Origin: an uncultured Desulfovibrionaceae bacterium
GTDB lineage: Bacteria; Desulfobacterota; Desulfovibrionia; Desulfovibrionales; Desulfovibrionaceae
Reading direction: 5' to 3'
DNA length: 64,000 bases
Assembly: GCA_949299515.1 (NCBI GenBank)
Contig: CASGAP010000004.1
Span: forward strand, 121,098 to 185,097
Positions within the stretch are counted from its first letter, which is position 1; each line of letters opens with the position of its first letter. The position numbers and the translations under genes were made by a program. Positions 36,314 through 45,017 of this stretch are shown here, one piece after another. The notes below the pieces were generated by a model. It was not told where the DNA came from and did no database searches. It worked only from the letters and a program-made list of their open reading frames with translations.

Positions 36314-37978
36314 CTAGTCGCTGTTGGAGCTGTGGCTGCGCCATTCGTCGCGGTACAGTTTGTACGTTACGGAATCCGCAAGCGCCTGCCAGCTGGCTTC
36401 GATAATGTCGTAGGAAACCCCGACGGTGACCCAGGCGCCGTTTTGGTCGGCGCTTTCGATAAGCACGCGCACCACGCTGGCCGTACCGCCGTTTTTCTTA
36501 ATACTGTCGCCGGATTTTGCCATGCTGAACAAATCCTGCTTGTCTTCTTCGCGCTCTTTGCCGATAGTCAGGACGCGCACTTTAAAGTCGCGCAGGCTCA
36601 GTTCGGCGATTTTCGGATAAAACGAAGAAAGCGCCTTGCGCAGGGCTATGTCCATGGCGTTTACGGGGCCGAGGCCCGTGGCTGCCGTGTGTTCCACCGC
36701 GCCTTCCACTTCCACCGCCACGGTAGCTTCTGCCATGGGCTGGCCGTGGGCGTCCTTGGTTTCCAGCACGCGCAGGCTTTTGAGGGTAAAGAAGTCGCGC
36801 ACCCCGCGCCGTGCCAGCTTGCGCAGCAAAAGCAGTTCCATGCTGGCTTCTGCCGCGGCATAATCGTAGCCGAGGCTTGCCTTGGTTTTCAGTTCGTGGA
36901 ACAGGCCTTTGACAACGGGTTCGTCTTTGTCCAAATGGAAGCCGAAACGCCGCGCCAGGCTGACGATATTGCTTCTGCCCGCAAGTTCCGTGATCAGCAC
37001 GCGCTGGCTGTTGCCCACTTCTTCGGGCTTGATGTGTTCGTACAGCGTGGAATCGCGGTTAATGGCGCTGACGTGAATGCCGCCCTTGTGCGCAAACGCG
37101 GATTTGCCCACAAAAGGCTGCCGCGCAAAGGGCTTCATGTTCATAACTTCGTACACGTAAGCCGATGTGGCGGTGATTTGGCTGAGCATATTGTCCGGCA
37201 GGCATTTTTTGTTGAGTTTCAGCTCGATGACCGGAATAATCGAACAAAGGTTCGCGTTGCCGCAGCGTTCGCCCACGCCGTTCATGGTTCCCTGCACGTG
37301 CACGGCTCCTGCCTGCAAAGCGGCTATGGAGTTTGCCACGGCCAGTTCGCAGTCGTTGTGGGCATGAATGCCTAATTTTGCTTCGGGCAGCTCCGTACGG
37401 CAAATCTGCACGATTTCCGTTACTTCAGAAGGCAGGGTGCCGCCGTTGGAATCGCACAGCACCAGCGTGTCCGCACCTGCTTTATAAGCGTTTTTCAAAA
37501 CCGCCAGGGCATAGTCTTTATTGGCTTTGAAGCCGTCGAAAAAATGTTCCGCGTCAAAAAACACGGTTTCTGCGTGTTTGGTCAGAAACGCGACGGAATC
37601 GTGAATAATTTCAAGGTTGCGCTCGGGTGCCACGCGTAGGGCGTCCAGGGCGTGCTTTTCGCTGGATTTGCCGAAAACCGTCAGTACGGGCACGCGTGCC
37701 GCGGCCAGGGCTTTCATGGTGGGATCGTCTTCCGGCCTGCAGCTTGCGTGGTGCGTACTGCCGAAGGCGGCGATTTTGGCATTTTTCAGGGAATATTTTT
37801 TTATTTCCTCGAAAAATTCGTTGTCCACGGGATTAGCCCCCGGCCACCCGCCTTCAATGCACTGAATGCCGAAATTGTCCAGGCGCAGGGCGATTTTGAT
37901 TTTGTCGGGCGTGCTCAGCTGCACGTCTTCGCTTTGTGCGCCGTCACGCAGGCTTGTGTCGTAAATGTAAAAATCCAT
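36314..37978 (-). CDS. cimA: Citramalate synthase
   Basis: This 554-residue enzyme condenses pyruvate and acetyl-CoA to (R)-citramalate in threonine-independent isoleucine synthesis. It belongs to the isopropylmalate/homocitrate synthase family: YDTSLRDGAQSEDVQLS at the N terminus, IEGGWPGANPVD (the cimA-type substitution), LCDSNGG, and the metal site GIHAHNDCELAVANS. A C-terminal LeuA-type dimer/regulatory domain lies at about 420-520, so isoleucine feedback is likely. Its ATG overlaps the lysC stop codon as TAATG, indicating coupling with aspartokinase; leuACD further along the window supply the later steps. Confidence 0.93.
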   Translation of the reverse strand: MDFYIYDTSLRDGAQSEDVQLSTPDKIKIALRLDNFGIQCIEGGWPGANPVDNEFFEEIKKYSLKNAKIAAFGSTHHASCRPEDDPTMKALAAARVPVLTVFGKSSEKHALDALRVAPERNLEIIHDSVAFLTKHAETVFFDAEHFFDGFKANKDYALAVLKNAYKAGADTLVLCDSNGGTLPSEVTEIVQICRTELPEAKLGIHAHNDCELAVANSIAALQAGAVHVQGTMNGVGERCGNANLCSIIPVIELKLNKKCLPDNMLSQITATSAYVYEVMNMKPFARQPFVGKSAFAHKGGIHVSAINRDSTLYEHIKPEEVGNSQRVLITELAGRSNIVSLARRFGFHLDKDEPVVKGLFHELKTKASLGYDYAAAEASMELLLLRKLARRGVRDFFTLKSLRVLETKDAHGQPMAEATVAVEVEGAVEHTAATGLGPVNAMDIALRKALSSFYPKIAELSLRDFKVRVLTIGKEREEDKQDLFSMAKSGDSIKKNGGTASVVRVLIESADQNGAWVTVGVSYDIIEASWQALADSVTYKLYRDEWRSHSSNSD

Positions 37979-39198
37979 TATTCGCCGTCAAGTCCAAAGG
38001 TTGTGTGCAGGGTCTGCACGGCTTTTTCCAGCTGATCTTCGCGGATAAGGCAGGAAATTTTGATTTCGGAAGTGCTGATCATCAAAATATTGATGTCTGC
38101 TTTGTACAGAGCGGCAAAAGCAAGCGCCGCAACGCCGCTGTGGTTGCGCATACCGACGCCGATAACGGAAACTTTTGCCACGTGTTCGTCGTATTCCACG
38201 CCGAGGCCGCCTATTTCGGCACAGACTTTTTCGGTAATGGCAAGGGCGCGCTTCAAATCCTTGTGGGACACGGTGTAGGTCATGTCGGTAATGCCGTCGC
38301 GGCTGGCTTTTTGGACAATCATGTCCACAAGCACTTCATTGTCTGCAAGGGGAGCGAAAAGGGCTGCGGAAATTCCCGGTTTGTCCGGCACGCCTAAAAT
38401 GGTGATACGTACCTGATCTTTGTCAAAAGCCACACCGGAAACCATAACTGATTCCATCATAGATTCGTCCTCCTGCGTTACGAGCGTCCCTTCGTCATCG
38501 CTGAATGTTGAGCGTACCCAAACCGGTACTTTATATTTTTTTGCAAATTCCACGGAGCGTATCTGCAAGACTTTTGCGCCCATGGAAGCCATTTCAAGCA
38601 TTTCGTCATAGGAAATTTTGGGGATTTTGGTAGCCTTGGGCACCATGCGCGGGTCTGTGGTGTACACGCCGTCCACATCGGTATAAATATGGCAGTCCAC
38701 GGAACCGAGCGCCGCGGCAATGGCAACGGCGGAAGTGTCGGAGCCGCCGCGTCCGAGCGTGGTAATGCGCTGTTCCATGCTGTAGCCCTGGAAGCCTGCC
38801 ATGACGATAACGTCGTATTTTTCCAGTTCATGGCGGAAATGATCGGATTCAATGGAAATAATACGGGCGGAATTATAGGAGTTATCGGTCAGAATAGGCA
38901 CCTGATAGCCCACCATGGAACGAGCCTTGACGCCGGCATCGTTCAGCAGCATACTGAAAAGCGCTATGGACTCCTGTTCGCCTGTTGCAAGAAGAACGTC
39001 AAGCTCCGCGGGATTCGGCTCGTCAGACCACTGATACGCCATTTCGAGGAGCTTATTGGTTTGTCCTGCACGGGCAGATAAGACAACGACAACCTTGTAC
39101 CCTTGCGCCACTGCGTTCATAACCTTTGCGCGCACTTTTTTCATGCACTCAAGATCCGCCACAGAGGAACCGCCAAACTTCTGAACCAATATTTTCAT
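37978..39198 (-). CDS. lysC: Aspartate kinase
   Basis: This 406-residue enzyme catalyses the first step of lysine, threonine and methionine synthesis. Key motifs are VQKFGGSSV at the N terminus, TLGRGGSDTSAVAIAAALG, and DVDGVYTTDPR. Two ACT domains follow (about residues 265-340 and 345-406), as in single-function feedback-regulated aspartokinases. The ATG of MKILVQKFGG was chosen because conserved sequence starts there and AGGGA precedes it. It is in one run with tsaE upstream and cimA downstream. Confidence 0.95.
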   Translation of the reverse strand: MKILVQKFGGSSVADLECMKKVRAKVMNAVAQGYKVVVVLSARAGQTNKLLEMAYQWSDEPNPAELDVLLATGEQESIALFSMLLNDAGVKARSMVGYQVPILTDNSYNSARIISIESDHFRHELEKYDVIVMAGFQGYSMEQRITTLGRGGSDTSAVAIAAALGSVDCHIYTDVDGVYTTDPRMVPKATKIPKISYDEMLEMASMGAKVLQIRSVEFAKKYKVPVWVRSTFSDDEGTLVTQEDESMMESVMVSGVAFDKDQVRITILGVPDKPGISAALFAPLADNEVLVDMIVQKASRDGITDMTYTVSHKDLKRALAITEKVCAEIGGLGVEYDEHVAKVSVIGVGMRNHSGVAALAFAALYKADINILMISTSEIKISCLIREDQLEKAVQTLHTTFGLDGE

Positions 39199-39262
39199 GT
39201 TTTTCCCTATGCCTGCGCGGGGTTTGCTCCCTGCGCACAATACAAAATGATAATATAAAAAT

Positions 39263-39847
39263 TTACAGCCTGCCGTTTTTGCCGTTTATTTGCAGCAAAC
39301 CACAATTTTGTAAATTTTTTTGTAATTCGTTTTCAAACTCAAGGGCTGTTTCGCCGTGAGCAGAAATTTTAACGTGCCTTTTTAATTGGCACAAATTCAC
39401 AAAATTGTCTATATTTTCAAAGCTGTTTTTTTCGCCCAAAACGCAATTTTCTTTTGTTATGCAGATGTCCAGGCGGTTTTTGTCCCTGACTTCGGGACTC
39501 AGCCTTTCCGCCCACTCGATGAGCAGCACGGTATTTTTCCCGAGATCCGTCAGTTCTTCGGGCAGATCCGCACCGTCGGGCAGCCTGTAAAGGTCGGCAT
39601 GATATATTTCCGGATCGGTGGGATACTCGTGGCAGATGGTAAAGCTGGGACTTGCCACTTCGGCGTTTTCCGCATTGGGCAGACCGCCCACAAAGGCGCG
39701 GGTAAAGGTGGTTTTGCCGGCGCCGAGTTCTCCCGAAAGATACACGGTGCGCAGCAGTTTGCCCTTCGCTTTTTGGGCAAGTAGGGCCTGTGCCGCGGCT
39801 TTGCCGAATTTTTCCGTATCTTCGGGGCTTGTCAGGGTAAATTCCAT
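39263..39847 (-). CDS. tsaE: tRNA threonylcarbamoyladenosine biosynthesis ATPase TsaE
   Basis: This P-loop protein works with TsaB, TsaC and TsaD to make t6A at position 37 of ANN-decoding tRNAs. Walker A is GELGAGKTTF, and SPSFTICHEYP, HADLYRL and VLLIEWAERL are family signatures. At 194 residues it is about 40 longer than usual; the extra C-terminal part has no recognised domain. The gene starts 10 bases after the acetyltransferase gene. Confidence 0.92.
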   Translation of the reverse strand: MEFTLTSPEDTEKFGKAAAQALLAQKAKGKLLRTVYLSGELGAGKTTFTRAFVGGLPNAENAEVASPSFTICHEYPTDPEIYHADLYRLPDGADLPEELTDLGKNTVLLIEWAERLSPEVRDKNRLDICITKENCVLGEKNSFENIDNFVNLCQLKRHVKISAHGETALEFENELQKNLQNCGLLQINGKNGRL

Positions 39848-39857
39848 ATTCTTTCCT

Positions 39858-40343
39858 TTATTCTCTGCCTTCGGCAAACGCAGCCAGGCTGTCGCCCGTA
39901 AGGCGGTAGGCTGACCAGCCTTCCATGCATACGGCACCCAGGGACAGATAGAAGTCTATGCTCGGCCTGTTCCAGTCAAGGCACGCCCATTCCACTCTGC
40001 CGAGACCCTCGGCATGGGCTTTCTGCACCAGGCGGCGCAGCAGCTGTTTGCCGTATCCTTTATGGCGGTGGGCAGGCTGTATGAAAAGGTCTTCCACATA
40101 AATTCCCGCTTTGCCGAGAAAGGTGGAAAAATTGTAAAAATACAGAATATATCCTATGGCCTTGCCCTCAAGCACGGGAAAAATGACTTCGGCCTTTTTC
40201 TTTTCAAAAAGCCATTCCGTAAGGATTGCTTTCGTGGCGGTCACTTCGTGACCGAGGTTTTCGTATTCGGCAAGTTCTTTAATGAGGGAAAGCAGCGTTC
40301 CCATATCTTCCGGCCGTGCCGGCTTAAACGTCAGTTCTGGCAT
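39858..40343 (-). CDS. GNAT-family N-acetyltransferase (diamine/spermidine-type)
   Basis: This 161-residue protein has the GNAT acetyl-CoA loop as QPAHRHKGYGKQLL, preceded by GIYVEDLFI, the order seen in diamine/spermidine acetyltransferase relatives (GKAGIYVEDLFI.P..RGKGYG). The C-terminal CLDWNRPSIDFYLSLGA is also typical. The substrate is uncertain. I took the ATG of MPELTFKPA; more upstream in-frame sequence is not conserved. It is followed closely by tsaE. Confidence 0.85.
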   Translation of the reverse strand: MPELTFKPARPEDMGTLLSLIKELAEYENLGHEVTATKAILTEWLFEKKKAEVIFPVLEGKAIGYILYFYNFSTFLGKAGIYVEDLFIQPAHRHKGYGKQLLRRLVQKAHAEGLGRVEWACLDWNRPSIDFYLSLGAVCMEGWSAYRLTGDSLAAFAEGRE

Positions 40344-40424
40344 ACAGTGTCCCCTTTTTTTCTTTTCTTTGCCGAATACGGCAAAAATGGCAAGTGTTTT
40401 TTCGGCATAATCGCTTTTTTGCGC

Positions 40425-40454
40425 AAAAAAAACAGACGGCATCGCGCCGCCTGT
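40425..40454 (-). terminator. Rho-independent terminator of thyX
   Basis: On the minus strand ACAGGCGGC pairs with GCCGTCTGT (one G-T) around GCGAT and runs into eight T residues. Confidence 0.85.
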
Positions 40455-40479
40455 CCGAAAAAAACGCGCCGCGTCCGCG

Positions 40480-41205
40480 TCAGGCTTTGACGGGATAGCG
40501 TCCGCAGCAGAATTTTTCGCCTTCCGGGCAGTAGCCGAGGCGCTCGCACTTGGCGCCCGCACTGCCGAAAATTTCCGGGAGTATTTTGCGGCATTCCAAA
40601 AGCATTTTATTGGCGCAGTCGCGGATTTCCCACTGGGCGCGGGTACAGCAGCGGTGTTCGAAAAAGTTCAGCAGAGAGCGGCAGTTCATGGTTACCACGA
40701 TATTGCTTGCCGCCGCCTGGGGCAGTACCATGCGCGCGTCTTCCTTGGCAAGGGAGCCTCGTCCGTCTTCTTCCAGCATGGTTTTTATGTCGCTGTAGGC
40801 TTTGCCCACTTCTTCCATGAATGCTTCGTAGCGGGCCAGAATTTTCGGATTGCGCTTAATGGCCGGCGGCAGAACATAGTCCATATTGCCTGCGTCTACA
40901 TAGCGCTGGCTTTGCTGGGAATAGGAAGCTATGCGGTGCCGCACGAGCTGGTGCGTCAGCGCGCGGGATACTCCTGACAGGGCAAAGGTGAACGAAACGT
41001 GCTCAACGGGGCTTTCGTGGCCGGAAGCAATAATGCCGCGCACGAATTCCGCCTGTTTTTCCCTGCTGATTTCGCCGTTTTGCAGGCGTTCCCACATATC
41101 GCCCACATAGCCTGCGTGGTAGCACTGGCGGAAAGAAGCGTAAATAACGGAAAGCGGTTCGGGCGTATGGGCCAGAATTTTAACGTGCAGTGAGGCTTGG
41201 GGCAT
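40480..41205 (-). CDS. thyX: Flavin-dependent thymidylate synthase
   Basis: This 241-residue enzyme makes dTMP from dUMP using FAD, NADPH and methylene-tetrahydrofolate. The ThyX signature RHRxxSxxxxxR is present as RHRIASYSQQSQR. EHVSFTFALSGVSRALTHQLV and NCRSLLNFFEHRCCTRAQWEIR are further family blocks. The C-terminal CGRYP with nearby cysteines is common in this branch. It is a single gene with its own terminator. The 75 bases upstream carry repeated TTCAATAT elements that may be an operator. Confidence 0.95.
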   Translation of the reverse strand: MPQASLHVKILAHTPEPLSVIYASFRQCYHAGYVGDMWERLQNGEISREKQAEFVRGIIASGHESPVEHVSFTFALSGVSRALTHQLVRHRIASYSQQSQRYVDAGNMDYVLPPAIKRNPKILARYEAFMEEVGKAYSDIKTMLEEDGRGSLAKEDARMVLPQAAASNIVVTMNCRSLLNFFEHRCCTRAQWEIRDCANKMLLECRKILPEIFGSAGAKCERLGYCPEGEKFCCGRYPVKA

Positions 41206-41226
41206 GGCAGATCCTTTTGGGGAACA

Positions 41227-41292
41227 TTCAATATAAATAATAATATTGTTCTTGTTATGTATTTCAATATATATTTCAATATGAATATTGAA
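41227..41292. promoter_or_regulatory. TTCAATAT repeat cluster upstream of thyX
   Basis: TTCAATAT occurs at 41227, 41263 and 41275, spaced 36 and 12 bases. The last copy is part of a perfect dyad TTCAATAT-GA-ATATTGAA. The position, within 90 bases of the thyX start, fits an operator. Confidence 0.4.
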
Positions 41293-41415
41293 TATTCCTT
41301 ATATTTATTATGGTTATGTGTACAAACCGCTGTCGGTTAAAGCCTGAGGCGGGTTTGCATATATGTCGGCCTGCGTTTTTGCAGGCAAAATTTTTCTGCG
41401 GCTTTTCGGCGGTTT

Positions 41416-42612
41416 TCAGCCCAGGCGGCCCATATGTTTATAGGCGCGTGCCGTGACCATTCTGCCTTGGGGCGTGCGCTTGAGCAGGCCGCACTGGATA
41501 AGGTAGGGCTCGTAAATTTCCTCTATGGTGCGCATTTCTTCGGAGCAGGCCACGGCAAGGGTTTTCAGGCCAACGGGGCCGCCCTCGTAATGTTCGATGA
41601 GCACGGTAAGGATTTTTCTGTCCATTTCGTCCAGTCCCATTTCGTCCACGTCAAGGCGCGAAAGGGCGTGCTTTGCCTGTTCCGTATCTACAAAGCCCTC
41701 GCCGAACACGCTGGCAAAATCCCGCACGCGGCGCAGCAGTCTGTTGGCGATGCGCGGCGTGCCGCGGGAACGCTTGCCTATTTCCATGGCGGCGTCGGGA
41801 CTGATGTTTACCCCAAGAATTTTTGCGGCGCGCAGCACTACTTCCGCAAGTTCCTGGGGCGTATAAAATTCCAAACGGCTGATAATGCCGAATCTGTCGC
41901 GCAGCGGCGCGGACAAAAGCCCGAGGCGCGTTGTTGCGCCTACCAGGGTAAAGGGTTCCACGTCTATTTTAATGGTTTTGGCGGCAGGCCCCTGGCCGAT
42001 GACCAAATCCAGCTTGAAATCTTCCATGGCGGGGTAGAGCACTTCTTCAACCTGCATGGGCATACGGTGTATTTCGTCGATAAAGAAAACGTCGTTGGCC
42101 TGCAGATTGGACAGAATGGACGCCAAATCGCCGCCGCGCATAAGCGCCGGCCCGGACGTGGACACTATGTTCACCCCCAGTTCCGAAGCGATGATATGCG
42201 CCAGCGTGGTTTTGCCGAGTCCGGGATTGCCGTAAAAAAGAAGATGGTCCATGGCTTTGCCGCGTTTTTTGGCGGCGTCGAGATATACCTGCAGGTTTTT
42301 GCGAAGTTCGCCCTGACCCACAAACTCGGACAGTCTGCGCGGCCGTACGGACTCGTCCATTTTATCCAGGCTTTCCTGCAGGGAAAATCCCGTCTCGCCC
42401 GCAAAATCCTCTTTTTTGCGGGTACGGGCTTCTTTAGGGAACGCGCGCGCGGCATCGGCACGGTTTTCGGCACGGCTTTCGGCGGCAAAGCCCGTGTTGT
42501 CAAATTCCGTATTGTTATAACCCGTGTCCGTATATTCTTCGTCGTAAAAATCTTCGTCGGCTTCGTCTTTGTAGGAGCTGAACGTTTTTCTTTTGCCGTA
42601 TTTTTTATGCAT
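41416..42612 (-). CDS. ruvB: Holliday junction branch migration helicase RuvB
   Basis: This AAA+ motor drives branch migration with RuvA. Walker A is [12 protein letters not shown], Walker [10 protein letters not shown], sensor 1 [12 protein letters not shown], arginine finger LRDRFGII, and the C-terminal winged helix contains [15 protein letters not shown] and [14 protein letters not shown]. The protein has 398 residues against about 340 in most bacteria. The extra 70-75 N-terminal residues are acidic and tyrosine/asparagine-rich ([19 protein letters not shown]), then basic, before the conserved [21 protein letters not shown]. It starts 9 bases after ruvA. Confidence 0.95.
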   Translation of the reverse strand: MHKKYGKRKTFSSYKDEADEDFYDEEYTDTGYNNTEFDNTGFAAESRAENRADAARAFPKEARTRKKEDFAGETGFSLQESLDKMDESVRPRRLSEFVGQGELRKNLQVYLDAAKKRGKAMDHLLFYGNPGLGKTTLAHIIASELGVNIVSTSGPALMRGGDLASILSNLQANDVFFIDEIHRMPMQVEEVLYPAMEDFKLDLVIGQGPAAKTIKIDVEPFTLVGATTRLGLLSAPLRDRFGIISRLEFYTPQELAEVVLRAAKILGVNISPDAAMEIGKRSRGTPRIANRLLRRVRDFASVFGEGFVDTEQAKHALSRLDVDEMGLDEMDRKILTVLIEHYEGGPVGLKTLAVACSEEMRTIEEIYEPYLIQCGLLKRTPQGRMVTARAYKHMGRLG

Positions 42613-42621
42613 TGCTGAACC

Positions 42622-43224
42622 TTATTTCTTTTTTGCCATGAGTTTCAGCGCGGCGCGCAGAGCTTCGCCCACGCCGAGATCCGGCTCTTTCTGCAGCACT
42701 TCGCGCAAAACCTCGCTCGCGCTTTGGTTGTCGTAGCCCAAATTGAGCAGACCGGTCAGGGCGTCCGCAAACACGGAAGCGTCGGCGGCCGCGGGCAGGC
42801 TGACGCTGTGATTAAGACTGCCGTCGGCTTTAAATTTGTATTTGAGTTCCAGAAAAATTTTCTGGCCTGTCTGTTTGCCTATGCCGGAAACTTTTGTCAG
42901 GGCATTCACGTCTTCCTGCGCCACGATGCGCCGCAGATCGTCGGGCTTGTACACGGACAGAATGGCCAGTGCCGTGCGCGCGCCCACTCTGTTTATGGTG
43001 ATGAGCATTTTAAAGGTTTCGCGTTCTTCAAAGCTTGCAAAGCCGAAAAGCTCCTGCGCGTCTTCGCGCACCACAAGCGCCGTGTACAGGCAGATATCCT
43101 CGCCCGAAGCGGGCAAAGGCAGGGACAGGGGCACAAAAACCTCGTAGCCCACGCCGCCGCGCGTGGCCACAAGCACGCTGTGTCCCGTTTTCTGCAAAAG
43201 TTTACCTTCAAGATACGCTATCAT
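42622..43224 (-). CDS. ruvA: Holliday junction binding protein RuvA
   Basis: This 200-residue protein recognises the four-way junction and loads RuvB. It has the N-terminal OB fold (MIAYLEGKLL...GVGYEVFVPL), two helix-hairpin-helix segments (LITINRVGARTALAILS and LTKVSGIGKQTGQKIFLELK) and domain III at the C terminus (SASEVLREVLQKEPDLGVGEALRAALKLM). ruvC is not next to it in this window. It is co-transcribed with ruvB and probably with the DUF374 gene upstream. Confidence 0.93.
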   Translation of the reverse strand: MIAYLEGKLLQKTGHSVLVATRGGVGYEVFVPLSLPLPASGEDICLYTALVVREDAQELFGFASFEERETFKMLITINRVGARTALAILSVYKPDDLRRIVAQEDVNALTKVSGIGKQTGQKIFLELKYKFKADGSLNHSVSLPAAADASVFADALTGLLNLGYDNQSASEVLREVLQKEPDLGVGEALRAALKLMAKKK

Positions 43225-43275
43225 GATGTTTCCTGCTTTTTTCAGTCCGTATTGTCCGCTTTGCGCTGTGCCGGC

Positions 43276-44004
43276 TTAAGGCCTGTGCGGCAGAAGTTCC
43301 GTCAGTTCTTTTTCCAGGCGTTCCCGGCAGGCGGCAAGATAGTCTTCGGTCAGTTCTTCGGTGACAAAAAAACCCTCGCCGAAATGCACGTCTACTTTGC
43401 TGAAAGGCAGAGGCACCTGAAATCTGTCCCAGCTGGAAAATTTATAGGAAGTTTTCAAATCAAGGCGTATGGGCATGATTTTCGCGCCTGCGCGGTGAGC
43501 CAGCAGAAAAACGCCGTCTTTTGCCCTGTGCCGCGGGCCCATGGGGCCGTCCACGGTAACGCAGCCGTGCACGGTACCGTCTTTCATCAGCTTTGCCGCG
43601 TGCAGAAGCGCTTTGAGACCGCCTTTGCGGCTGGAGCCCGTGGCGGTGCGCAGTCCCAGGCGCTGCATGAATTTTTCCAAAATGGCGCCGTCCTTGCTGC
43701 CGCTGACAATGCAGACAATATCCAAATCCTGCTGCAGATAAATGAGCGGAAACAGTTCGTCGTGCCACAGGCAGAACACCATGGGCGTGCATCGGGCGTC
43801 CTGTCCCTGTCTGCGCAGTTTAGCCGCTTTGTCCTGTTCGGCGATTGTTTCGCGGTTGCCGCTGTAGCGCAGCGTTTTGCACAGCAGGCGGTAAAAGGCG
43901 GCAAGCGCATTGACGCAGAAATCGGAACTGCGAAACAGATCGCGTATTTTTCTGCGCAGGTTGGCAAGTTTGTTTTTTACGGCAAAGGCAATGTGTTCGT
44001 TCAT
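43276..44004 (-). CDS. DUF374 lysophospholipid acyltransferase-like protein
   Basis: This 242-residue protein matches the DUF374 branch of glycerophospholipid acyltransferases: the catalytic-type LWHDELFPLIY, then VSGSKDGAILEKFMQRLGL, GSSRKGGLKAL and VTVDGPMGPRHRAKDGVF. Members are thought to acylate lipid A precursors or lysophospholipids at the inner membrane, but substrates are rarely proven. It lacks a clear signal peptide. It is upstream of ruvA with 51 bases between and divergent from the pseudouridine synthase. Confidence 0.8.
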   Translation of the reverse strand: MNEHIAFAVKNKLANLRRKIRDLFRSSDFCVNALAAFYRLLCKTLRYSGNRETIAEQDKAAKLRRQGQDARCTPMVFCLWHDELFPLIYLQQDLDIVCIVSGSKDGAILEKFMQRLGLRTATGSSRKGGLKALLHAAKLMKDGTVHGCVTVDGPMGPRHRAKDGVFLLAHRAGAKIMPIRLDLKTSYKFSSWDRFQVPLPFSKVDVHFGEGFFVTEELTEDYLAACRERLEKELTELLPHRP

Positions 44005-44112
44005 ATTTTTTTCATGGGTAAAAAAGCTAGACGATTGAATGTATAAAGTATATTATGCCATAGACCAAAACGCAACAAAAAAGAATACGCGCCAAAACGC
44101 GCACGGCTCAGT

Positions 44113-44889
44113 ATGGAAGAAAAACCGAAAAACGACAGGGAAATACGCCTGAACAAAGCACTGGCGGACGCGGGCGTCTGTTCGCGCCGCAAAGCCGACG
44201 AGCTTATTTTTGCGGGCTTTGTCACGGTTAATGGCCAAAAGGCGGAAAGTCCCGGCATACGCATTGATCCGGCAAAAGACATTGTTGTCTGCCAGGGAAA
44301 AACAGTTGTCTTCTGCCCGCAGAAAAAGACCTGCCTGCTTATGCTGCATAAGCCCGTGCGCGTCGTGAGCACGGCAAAAGACCCCGAGGGCCGCAGAACC
44401 GTGCTGGATTTTCTTCCGCCCGCCTACAGAACGCGGCGTATGTATCCCGTGGGACGGCTGGACTTTTTTTCCGAAGGTCTGCTGCTTATCACCGACGACG
44501 GCGAACTTGCCAACAGGCTCATGCACCCGCGCTGGCATATGCCGCGCGTTTATCACGTTAAAGTGCGCCTGCCCCGCGGATATGATCTTGTCAAGTCCCT
44601 GCGCCTTATGGAAAAAGGCATGACCCTTGCGGAGGGCGAAAAGCTTGCGCCCGTAAAAGTGACCCCTTTAGGGCCGCAGCAAAACGGCGAAATTTGGCTG
44701 GAATTTGTTTTAAGCCAAGGCCTGAACAGGCAGATACGCCGAATGTGCCGCGACACGGAGATGACAGTGCTGACGTTGAGGCGCGTGCGTCAGGGGCCCG
44801 TTGAGCTCGGCAGTCTGCCCGCGGGCAAAGTGCGTGAGCTTACCGACGAAGAAGTGCGGAAACTGCGCCGCGAAACAGGGCTTGCGTGA
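44113..44889 (+). CDS. RluB/RsuA-family rRNA pseudouridine synthase
   Basis: This 258-residue protein has an N-terminal S4 RNA-binding domain (IRLNKALADAGVCSRRKADELIFAGFVTVNG) and the catalytic motif GRLDFFSEGLLL with D117. LMLHKPVRVVSTAKDPEGRRTVLDFLP and GLNRQIRRMCRDTEM are family blocks. It probably modifies 23S rRNA (RluB-like) or 16S rRNA (RsuA-like); the target cannot be assigned from sequence alone. The gap to pepA is filled with short GCCGCAAAA/GCGGCAG repeats. Confidence 0.9.
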   Translation: MEEKPKNDREIRLNKALADAGVCSRRKADELIFAGFVTVNGQKAESPGIRIDPAKDIVVCQGKTVVFCPQKKTCLLMLHKPVRVVSTAKDPEGRRTVLDFLPPAYRTRRMYPVGRLDFFSEGLLLITDDGELANRLMHPRWHMPRVYHVKVRLPRGYDLVKSLRLMEKGMTLAEGEKLAPVKVTPLGPQQNGEIWLEFVLSQGLNRQIRRMCRDTEMTVLTLRRVRQGPVELGSLPAGKVRELTDEEVRKLRRETGLA

Positions 44890-45017
44890 CTGCCGCAAAA
44901 CTGCCGCAAAACCGCCGCATAACGGCAGAATAATTGCGCGGCAGCCGCATAACGCATATTTGCCGCGGACAATTGCGCAGCGGCAGAAATTAATCGAATA
45001 TAATTAAAGGAGCATAT

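Noticed and set aside
44890..45000. GCCGCAAAA/GCGGCAG short repeats before pepA as a CRISPR-like or regulatory array
   Set aside because: The units are irregular, have no spacers of constant length and look like low-complexity GC drift.
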